Assembly (NCBI RefSeq): GCF_003347595.2
Contig: NZ_QCZK02000061.1
Span: 168,186-232,185, forward strand
Reading direction: 5' to 3'
Length of the DNA stretch: 64,000 bases
From: Botryobacter ruber
GTDB lineage: Bacteria; Bacteroidota; Bacteroidia; Cytophagales; Hymenobacteraceae
A model generated the notes under the pieces. That model worked only from the letters and a program-made list of their open reading frames with translations. It did not search any database and was not told where the DNA came from. Positions 25,199 to 35,200 of this stretch are shown here, piece by piece. A program made the position numbers and the translations under genes. The first letter of the stretch is position 1, and every line of letters begins with the position of its first letter.

Positions 25199-26824
25199 CT
25201 AATTGATTTTATCCTTCGCATGAATTGACTTCAATTCCGTTACCTGGCCTGCCTTCAGCCTGTACTTCCCGTTGGGCGTAAGAAGTTTGATACCGGAGAG
25301 CTTTTCGTCCGGGAAGAAGGTATCTGTCAGCACAGTTTTGCCACCGTCTGCGAAAACTTCTACAGAAGCAGCATCTACCAAAATCCGCAGTTCGAACTGG
25401 TTATCTGCAGCTAACCGTGGTGCGTAGCTGATGCTGGCAAAGGCGGTGGAGAAGTTATTCCTGCCGGATTGGGTTCTGTCGGTGTAGTATTCGTTGCGTT
25501 TGGCATCATAGCCTACAACCAACTTCTGGTTCTGACTGTTGGAGAGCTCTATTGCAAAATCGGACTTCAGACCTACTGCTTCCATAGTTACGGTTAAATC
25601 AAAAGCTTCGGGCTTAAAAGGAAGCTGCTCAGAAATGGAATACCCATCAGCTATCGGTTGCTCCTTCAGTTTAGTTGTTTTACCATAAAGATGCTGCAGC
25701 TCCTTTACTGGTTTGGAAACCACGCGTAAACCGGCAGGTGTGTTTTCCAGTGCCAGGCTGCGGGGAATGGTCATGGCACCCCGCCAGTTTTCGGTAGGCA
25801 CAGCATCGGCATACGCCCAGTTGTTCATCCACCCTATGAACAGGCAGCGTCCATCGGTTTCCGGTACGCCAAACCAGGTAACGCCAGCATAGTTATCGCG
25901 CCCGTAGTCGAGCCAGATGCCTTCATGCCCCTTGCCGCCTGCTGCAGGTTTGTTGCGCAGGCTGGTTTCAAACTGCTTATCCAGCACAAAATTTTTACCA
26001 TCGAACTCCCCTATAAAATATTGTGTCGCTGAACCGCCGTTTGGCCCGCCTGGATTAATGCTGGCCAGCAGCACCCATTTTTCCTCCTGCGTACCCGCTA
26101 CAGGAAGTTTTAACAGGTCAGGGCACTCCCACACGCCGCCATGCCCGCCTACGGTGGCGCCGAAATCACTTTCGTGCTGCCAGTCTTTCAGGTTTTTGGA
26201 GGAGTAGAAGCTCATGTGGTCGGCTACTGCCAAGGCCATAATCCATTTTTGCTGTGGCTCATACCACATTACTTTCGGGTCGCGGAAATCAGGAATGCCC
26301 GGATTGGGGAGTACCGGATTCTTTTCATACTTGGTCCAGGTGCGGCCTTTGTCCAGGCTGTAGGCCATGCTTTGCTGCTGCGTTTTGCCTGCACTTGTAA
26401 AAAAAGCTACTATCGGTGGATTATCTTTTGTACCCAGTCCGGAGGTGTTGTTGAAATCAACCACGGCACCACCCGAAAAGATTGCACCCAGGCTATCAGG
26501 TGCAAGCGCAGGTGGCAAATGTTGCCAATGCACCAGGTCGGTACTGACGGCGTGGCCCCAGTGCATCCGGGCAAAATCGGGAACTGCCTGGTGAGGGGTG
26601 TGCTGGTAAAACAGGTGGTACTCCCCGTCCAGGTACACCATGCCGTTGGGGTCGTTCATCCACATGGCGGGTGGGGTGAAGTGAAACCAGGGCCGGTGCA
26701 TTTCAACCGTACTGCTGCTGCCGGTAACTTGCGCCTGCTCATTCGTTCCAACCAGCTGCTGATTGGAGCCGCAAGCGCTGAGCAGGGCACAAAAGGCTGC
26801 GAATGTGGATAGTCGTTTCATCAT
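25199..26824 (-). CDS. GH32 fructanase lipoprotein, copy B
   Basis: The 541-residue protein has a lipoprotein signal (ALLSAC, Cys18), MWMNDPNGMVY with nucleophile Asp58, FRDPKVMW, WECPDLLK, and the C-terminal beta-sandwich (SVEVFADGGKTVLTD). It is complete and canonical, with high similarity to copy A at 18629-20305. It lies 13 bp after the GH32-T9SS gene in the same operon. It is likely an exo-acting cell-surface or periplasm-facing fructosidase releasing fructose from fructan or oligosaccharides, by analogy to the B. theta levan locus. Confidence 0.95.
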   Translation of the reverse strand: MMKRLSTFAAFCALLSACGSNQQLVGTNEQAQVTGSSSTVEMHRPWFHFTPPAMWMNDPNGMVYLDGEYHLFYQHTPHQAVPDFARMHWGHAVSTDLVHWQHLPPALAPDSLGAIFSGGAVVDFNNTSGLGTKDNPPIVAFFTSAGKTQQQSMAYSLDKGRTWTKYEKNPVLPNPGIPDFRDPKVMWYEPQQKWIMALAVADHMSFYSSKNLKDWQHESDFGATVGGHGGVWECPDLLKLPVAGTQEEKWVLLASINPGGPNGGSATQYFIGEFDGKNFVLDKQFETSLRNKPAAGGKGHEGIWLDYGRDNYAGVTWFGVPETDGRCLFIGWMNNWAYADAVPTENWRGAMTIPRSLALENTPAGLRVVSKPVKELQHLYGKTTKLKEQPIADGYSISEQLPFKPEAFDLTVTMEAVGLKSDFAIELSNSQNQKLVVGYDAKRNEYYTDRTQSGRNNFSTAFASISYAPRLAADNQFELRILVDAASVEVFADGGKTVLTDTFFPDEKLSGIKLLTPNGKYRLKAGQVTELKSIHAKDKIN

Positions 26825-26837
26825 GTTTTATTTCGGA

Positions 26838-29114
26838 TTATTCCAGGATTACTTTTTTGATTATCGTTTTCCCTCCTCTCAGATAAATTTTCAGGAAGTT
26901 GAGTCCGGAAACATTATTTCCCGAAACCTCAACGATGGCTGCACCGGCCTGTTGTTTCAGGTTGACGGGCAGCCGTTGTCCGGTAAGGGTGAAGAGTTCC
27001 ACCTTTTCCAGGTCGAGTTCGCTTTCAATCCGGAGAATACCCTTTGCGGGATTAGGATACACGGTAACTGCTTGTGCCGGCACGTCCGTATCAGCAGCCA
27101 GGATGGGCGCAGGTTCCCAGATGCTTCTCAGGCTCCAGAAGATAAAATCCTGTACCTCTCCCGAGCCAAAAAAGGAAATCTGGTCTGACTGCGCCGCAGG
27201 AAAAATACGGGCTGTCTGAACAACAGCGCCATCGTTTACGAACACCTCCACCGACGACTCGTCTACATAAATTCTGAATTTCAGCTCCTGGTGTTGTGCC
27301 TCCAACGGAGCATAAAATACTTTATCATAACTTCCTGAAAAGCTGCTGCCTGACTGGCTTCGGTCAATGTAAATGGCATTTCGGGCAGGGTCGTAGCCAA
27401 TTTCCGTCTGCTCCGATGTTCCCTTCCGCACCTGCACGCCAGCTGTGGTGGCTGTGGAGGCTGGTACCAGCGTAAACTGGAGTTCATATTTTGTACCGTT
27501 TAGCTGCCTTGCCTGGATTTGCTCATTTAGTTGTGTTATGGGCAGGTTGGGGAGGCTAACGGACGCCTGCCGTAACTTGGTCAGTTCGTTTACCGGATTC
27601 TGGTATAGCCGCACGTTTCCGTTTTCGTTAAGCCGCAGCTCCATGTACCGCGGCAGCGACATGCTTCCGCGCCAGGTGGAAGTTGGAATAGCACCTGCAT
27701 AAGCCCAGTTATTCATCCAGGCCAGCCACACTCGCTCGTAAGTACCGGCAGGCTGGTTTTCCCAGGAGCGGCCCGCATAGAAGTCGGGGCCGTAGTCGGT
27801 CCAGAGGGCTTTTTCCTCCTTACCCATTATGGCTTCGTTAGCAAAATAAATATGGTCGATATTGAGGTGTCCCCAACTGCCCGTTGCATGGTCTATAATT
27901 TGAATCGTAGCCTGCGCCCCTTTGTGCTGTTTCACATCCCAGGCTTCCCAGCGCAGCTTTTCCTCATTTCTCCCGGTGGTGGCTGCTACTACCTGGCCAT
28001 TGATGAGCAGGCGTATCTCTGCCTGCCCCGGCAGGTTGCCTCCTCCTATCAGGAAATTAATGTAGTCATGCTGTATGGTAAAAGCAGCAGACGTCAGGCT
28101 ACCCTGCGATGCATCGCCGTTCAGGTAAGAGTTTACCAGCTTTTGCCCCAGGTAACCCGTTACCTGCTGCTGACCAGGAAAAGCGCCTGTGGCAGGTTTA
28201 TCACCAAAAGCAGTGCCTTCTGCCGTCCAGCCGGCATAGCTGTCGCCTTCAAAGCCTTCAAAGAGTACCCCCTGCGGCAATACCTCCTCTGGTCTCAATA
28301 AGGCATCGAATTCTTCTGTAAGTGTAAAAGTTTTTCCATCAAAATCTCCTATAAAGTATTGTGTGCCGGAACCACCGGTAGGAGAACCCGGGTTCAGGCT
28401 TACCATCAGCACCCAGCGGTATTCTTCCCGCCCCTGTACTTTCAGTTTAAACAAATCAGGACATTCCCAAACGCCGCCATGCGCCCCAATACCTCTGCCA
28501 AAATCGCTTTCGAAGGTCCAGTCTTTCAGGTTAGGAGAAGAATAAAATTCGATGCGGTCCAGCACCGCCAGTGTCATCACCCATTTGCCTGTTGCCTCGT
28601 GCCAGAACACCTGCGGGTCTCTGAAGTCGGCGATGCCCTGGTTGGGCAGTACCGGGTTGCCGCTATACTTCCGCCAGGTTCTGCCGTTGTTTGTGCTGTA
28701 AGCCAGGCTTTGCCGTTGCGTGCTACCGGCACTGGTGTAAACAGCCACCATGGCCCCTGTCCCGAAACCGGCTGTATTATGATGGTCTACAACTGCACCA
28801 CCAGAAAATATCTGCCCCTGCGCATCCGGATAAAGGGCTACCGGCAATTCTTCCCAATACACCAGGTCTTTGGAAACAGCTTGCCCCCACGACATGCTGC
28901 CCCATTGCGTCCCGAAAGGGTTGTACTGGTACATCAGGTGGTACTCCCCGTTCAGGTAAACCATTCCACAGGGGTCGTTAATCCAATTTTCTTTAGGGGA
29001 AAAGTGGTATTGTGGCCTGTAAGGCTCCTGGTATGGCGCTGTCTGAGTTGCGCCTAAAGCAGGCCACAAGCAGGCAATACCCATACAAAAACGTTTCAAA
29101 ACCTTACAGACCAT
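26838..29114 (-). CDS. GH32 fructanase with domain inserted in the propeller and T9SS sorting domain
   Basis: The 758-residue secreted protein has the GH32 motifs NWINDPCGMVY (Asp47; the usual Asn after Pro is Cys49), FRDPQVF and WECPDLF. Compared with copy B, about 150 residues (about 282-430) are inserted between the DALLRPEE segment and the LWTDYGPDFYAG segment. The insert is a beta-sandwich (FLIGGGNLPGQAEIRLLING ... GSWGHLNIDHIYF) like the C-terminal module of the 1014-residue neighbour. The GH32 sandwich follows (SVEVFVNDGAVVQTARIF), then a T9SS type A sorting domain (VYPNPAKGILRIES to end). The gene lies 11 bp after the glycan-binding protein gene. It may be the endo-acting surface levanase of the locus, which is inference. 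Confidence 0.92.
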   Translation of the reverse strand: MVCKVLKRFCMGIACLWPALGATQTAPYQEPYRPQYHFSPKENWINDPCGMVYLNGEYHLMYQYNPFGTQWGSMSWGQAVSKDLVYWEELPVALYPDAQGQIFSGGAVVDHHNTAGFGTGAMVAVYTSAGSTQRQSLAYSTNNGRTWRKYSGNPVLPNQGIADFRDPQVFWHEATGKWVMTLAVLDRIEFYSSPNLKDWTFESDFGRGIGAHGGVWECPDLFKLKVQGREEYRWVLMVSLNPGSPTGGSGTQYFIGDFDGKTFTLTEEFDALLRPEEVLPQGVLFEGFEGDSYAGWTAEGTAFGDKPATGAFPGQQQVTGYLGQKLVNSYLNGDASQGSLTSAAFTIQHDYINFLIGGGNLPGQAEIRLLINGQVVAATTGRNEEKLRWEAWDVKQHKGAQATIQIIDHATGSWGHLNIDHIYFANEAIMGKEEKALWTDYGPDFYAGRSWENQPAGTYERVWLAWMNNWAYAGAIPTSTWRGSMSLPRYMELRLNENGNVRLYQNPVNELTKLRQASVSLPNLPITQLNEQIQARQLNGTKYELQFTLVPASTATTAGVQVRKGTSEQTEIGYDPARNAIYIDRSQSGSSFSGSYDKVFYAPLEAQHQELKFRIYVDESSVEVFVNDGAVVQTARIFPAAQSDQISFFGSGEVQDFIFWSLRSIWEPAPILAADTDVPAQAVTVYPNPAKGILRIESELDLEKVELFTLTGQRLPVNLKQQAGAAIVEVSGNNVSGLNFLKIYLRGGKTIIKKVILE

Positions 29115-29125
29115 TTTCTCTTTTG

Positions 29126-30322
29126 TTAGTTAGCAGACAGGTAGCGGATGGCATTTTCAGCCAGCTTTTCTACGTTTCCTTTGTGGGGATTTACACCAGT
29201 GGCGTTGATGGTGCCTTTGGCATTCTGGTTCCACTCGATGCCCCCGATGCCCTGCCAGATAGCTCTTCCTTTGAACTCTGTGGTAGGCAGCAGTTCCATG
29301 ATACCGGCCATAAAGTAATCGCCGATACCATCCCAGGTAGCCAGCCATCTCACGCTGTTGGTTGTGGTGAAGGTGGTGTAGGCCTGCTCGCTGTCGTTTG
29401 GCAAACCATATACTTCCGGAATGCGAATCATCACAAAATTGTGGTCTTCTTTCCAGCCCGGCCCGATTACAGGGAACGTTTTGCGGTTGTCGCCGTGGGT
29501 GGTCAGGTTGATGCCGGCAAACAAACCGTGGCTGCTGTTGTCTTTGTTGCGGTTCACATTCACGTTGATGCCCCAGGTGTCCGGATTATCGCCTCCCATC
29601 CCGTTACCGATAGCCAGGTGAAAGGTATTTTCCAGTCGGCCCATCTCAAATATGTATTGGTTGGCGTAACCTAACAAGTAGAGATTGCCTCCGGCTTTGT
29701 ACCAGTTGGTGATAGAAGTGAGCACCTGCGGGTCTTTGGCAATGGCAGGCATGCTAAAGCGTTCGTCGGCGTCGCCATCGAGGTACCACAGCAGCGTCTT
29801 GAACTGAGTCAGGTCCACTTTGCCTTCTTTGATATCCTGGAAGCTGACAAAAGCACTCACCTGTTCGTCGTAATTGCTGAAGAACCAGCTGGCCAGCGCC
29901 TTCTCGTCATCATCCTGGATTTCGGCTACGCTTCTGTGGTGGCTCAGGAAGGCGGTTACGCTCAGCACATTAGCCGACACAGTATATTTGTTGTAGAGGT
30001 TGCCGTTGGTGATGGTATAGGTCTTGGGCGACCTTAAATCCAGCGCAGCACCGGCAGCAGGACTGATAACCGCACCAGCAGGAAGCGAGATGGCAGGCGT
30101 TACGCTGGAGATATCGGTACCGCCAGGGTACGTTATCACAACTGTTCTTTTCTTGTCGTCGATGGCTACGTTTAGTGCTCCCTCTGCCTGAAAGTTGAGA
30201 ATGTTCACATCCCCGCTCAAATCGAGGTTAGTGTTCTCGAAATCATCCTCACACCCGCTAAAGAGGCACACCATAAAGAGCAGCGCCAGGAGCGACGTAT
30301 ATTTTGTATTTATCTTTTTCAT
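29126..30322 (-). CDS. DUF4960 surface glycan-binding lipoprotein
   Basis: The 398-residue lipoprotein (signal MVCLFSGC) has an N-terminal Ig-like module (VNILNFQAEGALNVAIDDKK, TYTITNGNLYNKYTVSANV). A C-terminal domain from about residue 120 matches the DUF4960 pattern (FLSHHRSVAEIQDDDEKALA, SWFFSNYDEQ, LLWYLDGD, GGNLYLLGYANQYIFEMGRL). In the B. theta levan locus the protein at this place (BT1761) is the surface levan-binding protein, to my knowledge also of this family. Position directly after SusD and before the GH32 genes agrees. It likely holds fructan at the cell surface for the SusCD transporter and GH32 enzymes. Confidence 0.88.
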   Translation of the reverse strand: MKKINTKYTSLLALLFMVCLFSGCEDDFENTNLDLSGDVNILNFQAEGALNVAIDDKKRTVVITYPGGTDISSVTPAISLPAGAVISPAAGAALDLRSPKTYTITNGNLYNKYTVSANVLSVTAFLSHHRSVAEIQDDDEKALASWFFSNYDEQVSAFVSFQDIKEGKVDLTQFKTLLWYLDGDADERFSMPAIAKDPQVLTSITNWYKAGGNLYLLGYANQYIFEMGRLENTFHLAIGNGMGGDNPDTWGINVNVNRNKDNSSHGLFAGINLTTHGDNRKTFPVIGPGWKEDHNFVMIRIPEVYGLPNDSEQAYTTFTTTNSVRWLATWDGIGDYFMAGIMELLPTTEFKGRAIWQGIGGIEWNQNAKGTINATGVNPHKGNVEKLAENAIRYLSAN

Positions 30323-30415
30323 GTCTGGAAAATTTATTTAAAACTTATGATGTGATAGAATTTCCCAAAGCCTCACCTGTAGCAGCGCGAAAGCTTTTGA
30401 AAGCACCCGGCACTG

Positions 30416-30447
30416 GCGCAGCAGCATGCAAACAGGTGCTGCTGCGC
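30416..30447. promoter_or_regulatory. 11-bp perfect hairpin between susD and the glycan-binding gene
   Basis: Arms GCGCAGCAGCA (30416-30426) and TGCTGCTGCGC (30437-30447) with a 10-nt loop lie in the only long gap (155 bp) in the front half of the operon. There is no T-run, so it may be an mRNA-stability or partial-termination hairpin that sets the ratio of SusCD to downstream enzymes. Confidence 0.5.
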
Positions 30448-30477
30448 AAACCTTCCGGATTCAGGAAAAATCAGCTG

Positions 30478-32199
30478 TTAATAATTAGGGTTTTGCTCAT
30501 ACCTGTTTTCGCTCCAGAAAATCTGGTTCTGCGGGATAGGCAGGTACTCATGTTTGCCTGCTGTAAACCTTCCTTCCTGCAGGAACTCCCTCCTCGTCTT
30601 CTCCTTGTTCAGGTAATCGTTCATCACCTGTTCGGCTACTCCCCAGCGCACCAGGTCGAAGAAGCGGCTTCCTTCCATGGCCATCTCCAGGCGGCGCTCG
30701 AAACGGAGTGCTTTGCGGGCATTTTCCTGGTTCCAGGTGATGTTTACCCCCGGCTCATAGGGCTTCACATTGTAGTTGGCCAGTGGAGCACCTGAGCCAT
30801 GGCGCAGCCTGCTGGTACTGTTTGCTGCCCGTGTGCGTATCTGGTTAATGATAGGCAGTGCCTCATCCTGGCGGCCCAGTTCAATCAGGGCTTCGGCTTT
30901 AAAGAGCAACACGTCGGCATAGCGCAGCACAATACGCGCTTTGGTATTTGCCCGGAAAGGGTCGGCGTTTACGTAGCCCGGGTCGTTGGGCGACACGTTT
31001 TCTTTCAGGGAGTTGTAGTAGCCGTAAATCTGAGGCGTACGGCTCCAGGTGTTGTCGAAAATCTTCGTGGCATCATACTTCCAGGGGTTACCCACGCGGG
31101 CAACGGTATGGTCGAGGCGGGGGTCAACGGTTTGCTGGCCTATGTCTACATTGCTTTCGTTGAAGGTATCGAACTGTGGTACACCAGCCTCTGTAGTTCG
31201 ATAGGCGTTCACCAGGTTTTGCGAGGGTTTCTGGAAGTCGCAGCAGCCCAGGCCCTGCGGCGCCGACAGCATATCGCCATAGTTCACGCGGCCATTAGCT
31301 TTACCGAAACCGAAATCACGTACAATGCCATCGCCGGTAGAATACTGCACCGCAAAAATGGCCTCTCTCCCGTTCTCAAAAGTACCTGCCATAAAGTTAT
31401 TGGCAAAATCCGGCTCCAGGCCGTGGTTAGAGGCAATCACCTTGTCTGCTGCGGCAATTACTTGCTGCAACCGCTGCTGGTTTATGTTAACTACCCGGTG
31501 CTGGTCGTTCTGCTGGTAGGCCTGGTACAGCCTGGTTTTGGCCAGGTAGGCATAGGCGGCTATCTGGTCGGCACGACCTACCTGCGGTTGTGTGGCAGGT
31601 AAGTTTTCGGCGGCAAATTCAAAATCCTGTGCAATTTTATCCCACAACTCGTCGCTCGTAAACTCCACATTCGTGATGTTTTCATACTCCTCTACCGGCG
31701 CTTGCTCATCGATGTAAGGGATGCGGTTGTAGAGCGTTTTGAGGGTGAAGTAAAAGTGGCCCCGCAGAAAACGCAGCTCCCCCTGGCGCACCTTCTTTTG
31801 TGGATATTCCGCCTCCGGTAGTTTCTCGATAATGCGCAGAGCATCGTTGGAGCGACGGATGGCGGAATACAGCTGGTACCACATGCCGTCAATCTCGCCT
31901 ATTTCAGGACGGATGTTCGTGAAGGTTTCCAGGAAGTGAAAGCCCTGGATATCGCCGGCATCGCGGCCTCCTTTGTAGGCATCATCGGCGCGCACGTTGC
32001 CATAAGGCCACAGGCTGTTGGGGGTAGTGTACCAGTCATTGCCCAGGGCCGCGTAGGCTGCTGTCACCAAACCCTCTGCATTCTCTGCACTGCTTATCTG
32101 GCCCTCGCTTAGGGTGCCTTTTGGTTCTACATCTAACAAATCGTTGCAGGAAGCGCAAAAGAGTAATGCTCCTGCACATGCTATTAATATCTTTTTCAT
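30478..32199 (-). CDS. SusD/RagB family outer-membrane glycan-binding lipoprotein
   Basis: The 573-residue lipoprotein (signal LLFCASCND) has SusD-family features: LLDVEPKGTLSEGQISSAEN at the start, helical TPR-like blocks, and the C-terminal ALIELGRQDEALPIINQIRT and KALRFERRLEMAMEGSRFFD motifs, ending FWSENRYEQNPNY. SusD proteins form the lid on the SusC transporter and capture oligosaccharides. It sits 26 bp after susC. With the GH32 genes downstream, the substrate is inferred to be fructan. Confidence 0.95.
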   Translation of the reverse strand: MKKILIACAGALLFCASCNDLLDVEPKGTLSEGQISSAENAEGLVTAAYAALGNDWYTTPNSLWPYGNVRADDAYKGGRDAGDIQGFHFLETFTNIRPEIGEIDGMWYQLYSAIRRSNDALRIIEKLPEAEYPQKKVRQGELRFLRGHFYFTLKTLYNRIPYIDEQAPVEEYENITNVEFTSDELWDKIAQDFEFAAENLPATQPQVGRADQIAAYAYLAKTRLYQAYQQNDQHRVVNINQQRLQQVIAAADKVIASNHGLEPDFANNFMAGTFENGREAIFAVQYSTGDGIVRDFGFGKANGRVNYGDMLSAPQGLGCCDFQKPSQNLVNAYRTTEAGVPQFDTFNESNVDIGQQTVDPRLDHTVARVGNPWKYDATKIFDNTWSRTPQIYGYYNSLKENVSPNDPGYVNADPFRANTKARIVLRYADVLLFKAEALIELGRQDEALPIINQIRTRAANSTSRLRHGSGAPLANYNVKPYEPGVNITWNQENARKALRFERRLEMAMEGSRFFDLVRWGVAEQVMNDYLNKEKTRREFLQEGRFTAGKHEYLPIPQNQIFWSENRYEQNPNY

Positions 32200-32225
32200 A
32201 ATGCTTCTTTTACAAGGTTGAATTT

Positions 32226-35200
32226 TTAAAACCGGATGTTAACACCTGCTGTACCTACTGCCGGGTTCGGATAGCCATACCCCGGGTTCTCCGGGTCTAT
32301 GCCCGTAAAGGATTTGCTCTTGAGCAGGATGCCCAGGTGATCGCCGCCTACATACACCCGCAGCGACTGTATGCCTGCTTTCTGGGTGAGCCCTGTGTTG
32401 AAGGTGTAGCCTACCTGTGCGTTGCGTAATTTCAGGTAAGAACCTTTCTCGATAAAGTAGGTCGAGAAGCGGGACTCCCAGTTGGTATCCAGCAGCGAGA
32501 TGGCCGGAATGTCAGAGCTTTGATTCGTTGGCGACCAGGCATCGAGCAGACGGGCGCCTTTGTTTGAACCTGTTTCGGAAACGCTCCAGAAATCGGTGAT
32601 AAATTTCCAGTCGTTTACCACATCCACACCCGCTACACCTTGCAGGAACAAGTTGAAGTCGAAGTTCTTATAGCGTGCCGATGCATTGAAGCCATAAGAG
32701 AAATCAGGGTGCGGCGTGCCAATCCAGGTGCGGTCGTAATCGTCTATTACCCCGTCCTTGTTCAGGTCTTTGTACCTGATTCTGCCCAGGCCTTTGCCCG
32801 GTTGTGTGGCATGCGTATCGAGTTCTTCCTGGGTGCGGAAGAGGCCGTCGGCCACATATCCGAAGAAGGAATTGATTGGGCGACCTAAAATATTCTGGCC
32901 TCTGCCGTCGCCACCATAGGCGTTGATGATTTCGTCGGGCAGCACGGTCACCTTGTTGCGGTACATATCGAAGTTGGCATTCAGGTCGAGCGCCAGCTCC
33001 CCGATTTGGGTGCGGTTGCCCAAGGTAAGTTCAAAACCTTTGTTTTCCATGGAAGCACCGTTTACTACCTGGCGTCCGCCTTCTCCTTTTACTGCAATCC
33101 AGGGTGGCACAAACAGGATGTCGGAGGTTTTGCGGATGTAAGCTTCTGCACTACCATAAATCTTCTGGTTAAACAGCTCAAAGTCTACGCCGAGGTTCGA
33201 CATGGTAGTAGCTTCCCAGCGCAGGTTCCTGTTTTCGGTCTGCACCAGTTTGTAACCGGATGGCAGCACCCCGCTTTTGTTTCCGCCAAGGTCGTAGCCG
33301 GTGGTGGGGTAGTCGGCCAGGTAAATATTGTAGATGGCGTTGTTGTCAATCTCCTGGTTACCCGTCATGCCCCATCCGTAGCGGATTTTCAGGTCGTTGA
33401 TGAACGAGATGTTATCCTTGATAAAACTTTCTTCGCTTAAACGCCAGCCTACCGAGAAGGCAGGGAAGGTACCGAAGCGGTTGTTCTGCCCGAAGCGGGA
33501 GGAGCCATCGCGCCTGATGGTGGCAGAGAAGAGGTATTTGTCGTTGAAGGTGTAGTTGGCTTTCCCGAAGAACGAGAGCAGCACGTGCTCTGCGGCACTA
33601 CCGCCGTTGTCTTTCAGACCGGTGCCTGCATCGAGGTACATGTAGTCGTTGTTTTCTACCTCAAAGTTTTCACGGGACGCCCAGAAGGCGGTGAAGTACT
33701 CGCGGTAGTATTCGGTTCCGGCCAGCACATCAATGCGGTGCTTATCGCCAACTACCTTGCTATAGTTTAAGGTATTCGACCAGTTCGTTTTTACGCTGTG
33801 GCTCTGGTTGTTTTCCAGCCTGTTCACCGGGTTGTTCAGGAAGCCTGACTGGTAAGCTTTTCTGTATTGCCGGTGCGTGTAATTGCCGTAATCGATGCCG
33901 TAGTTGGAGCGGAAGTGTAAGCCTTTCAGGAGCTCGATGTCGGCAAAAATGTTTCCGAACACCCGCATGTAATCGTAGCTGTTCTGCTTGTTGTCTTCCA
34001 GCAGGCGCACAGGGTTCTGGCGGTCGTTCATACCACCCACCGGGCCACCCCAGCCGCCATCGTCGGTACGCACCGGGATAATCGGCAGCGCCTGCATGGC
34101 TGCATTCATCGGGGCACCTCCTACCTCATAGGTTTTGTTCAGCGTTAAATTCTCGCCGATAACTACTTTGCCGTTAAAAAATTTGTAGTCGGAGTTCAGG
34201 CGGGCCGAGAAACGATTGAATTCTGTCGTTTTGATAACCCCTTCGTTGTTGAAGTACCCCAGCGATAGCAGGTAATTGCCGTTTTCGGTACCACTCGACA
34301 ACGAAACATCATAATTCTGGATAACACCGGTGCGGGAAATCTCATCAAACCAGTTGGTGTTAGAAGAGCGCATGGTGTTGTTCTCGTCAAGGTACTTCGG
34401 AACCAGTACTTTATTCAGCACCGGCTGCCCTGTCTGTGGGTCAACGCCCCAGTCGAACATGTACTTCACGTTGTTAGCGTTAGGGTCCTGGCCGGCGTTA
34501 ACACTTGCCTGCCACAGCACCCGTCCGTACTCCTCGGTGTTAAGCATGCGGGTACGCGTCGTGAAGCCTGACACGGAAGTATAGGCATTGGCATTGATTT
34601 GTGGTTTGCCCATTTTACCGCGTCTTGTCGTAATGATAATCACACCGTTTGCAGCCCTGGAACCATAGATACTGGCCGAAGACGCATCTTTCAGCACCTG
34701 CATCGATTCGATATCGGCCGGATTGAGTTCATGCATGCCGGCTTTGGTAGGAACGCCGTCGATGATGTAGAGCGGGTCGTTGTTGTTAAGCGTACCAATG
34801 CCCCGGATACGCACGGTAGCAGGAGAACTTGGAGAGCCGCTGCTGGTGATGTTCACACCCGCTACCCTGCCCTGCAGGCCTTTAATCGGGTTAGCTACCG
34901 CCTGCCTGTTCATGTCTTCCACATCCACTACAGCCACGGCACCGGTCAGGTCTTTTTTGCGTTCTGCCTGGTAGCCCGTTACCACCACCTCTTCGAGCAT
35001 CACCTTATCTTCGTCAAGGGTAAGATTGAATTTGGCCTGGTTGCCTACCGGTACTTCTTTGGCCAGATACCCGATAAAGTTCAGCACCAGCACGTCGCCG
35101 GGAGCTGCCTGCAGGCTGAAGTTGCCATCCATATCAGTGGCTGTACCCCTGGAAGTTCCCTTTACAGCAATGCTCACGCCCGGCATCGACTGCCCCGTTC

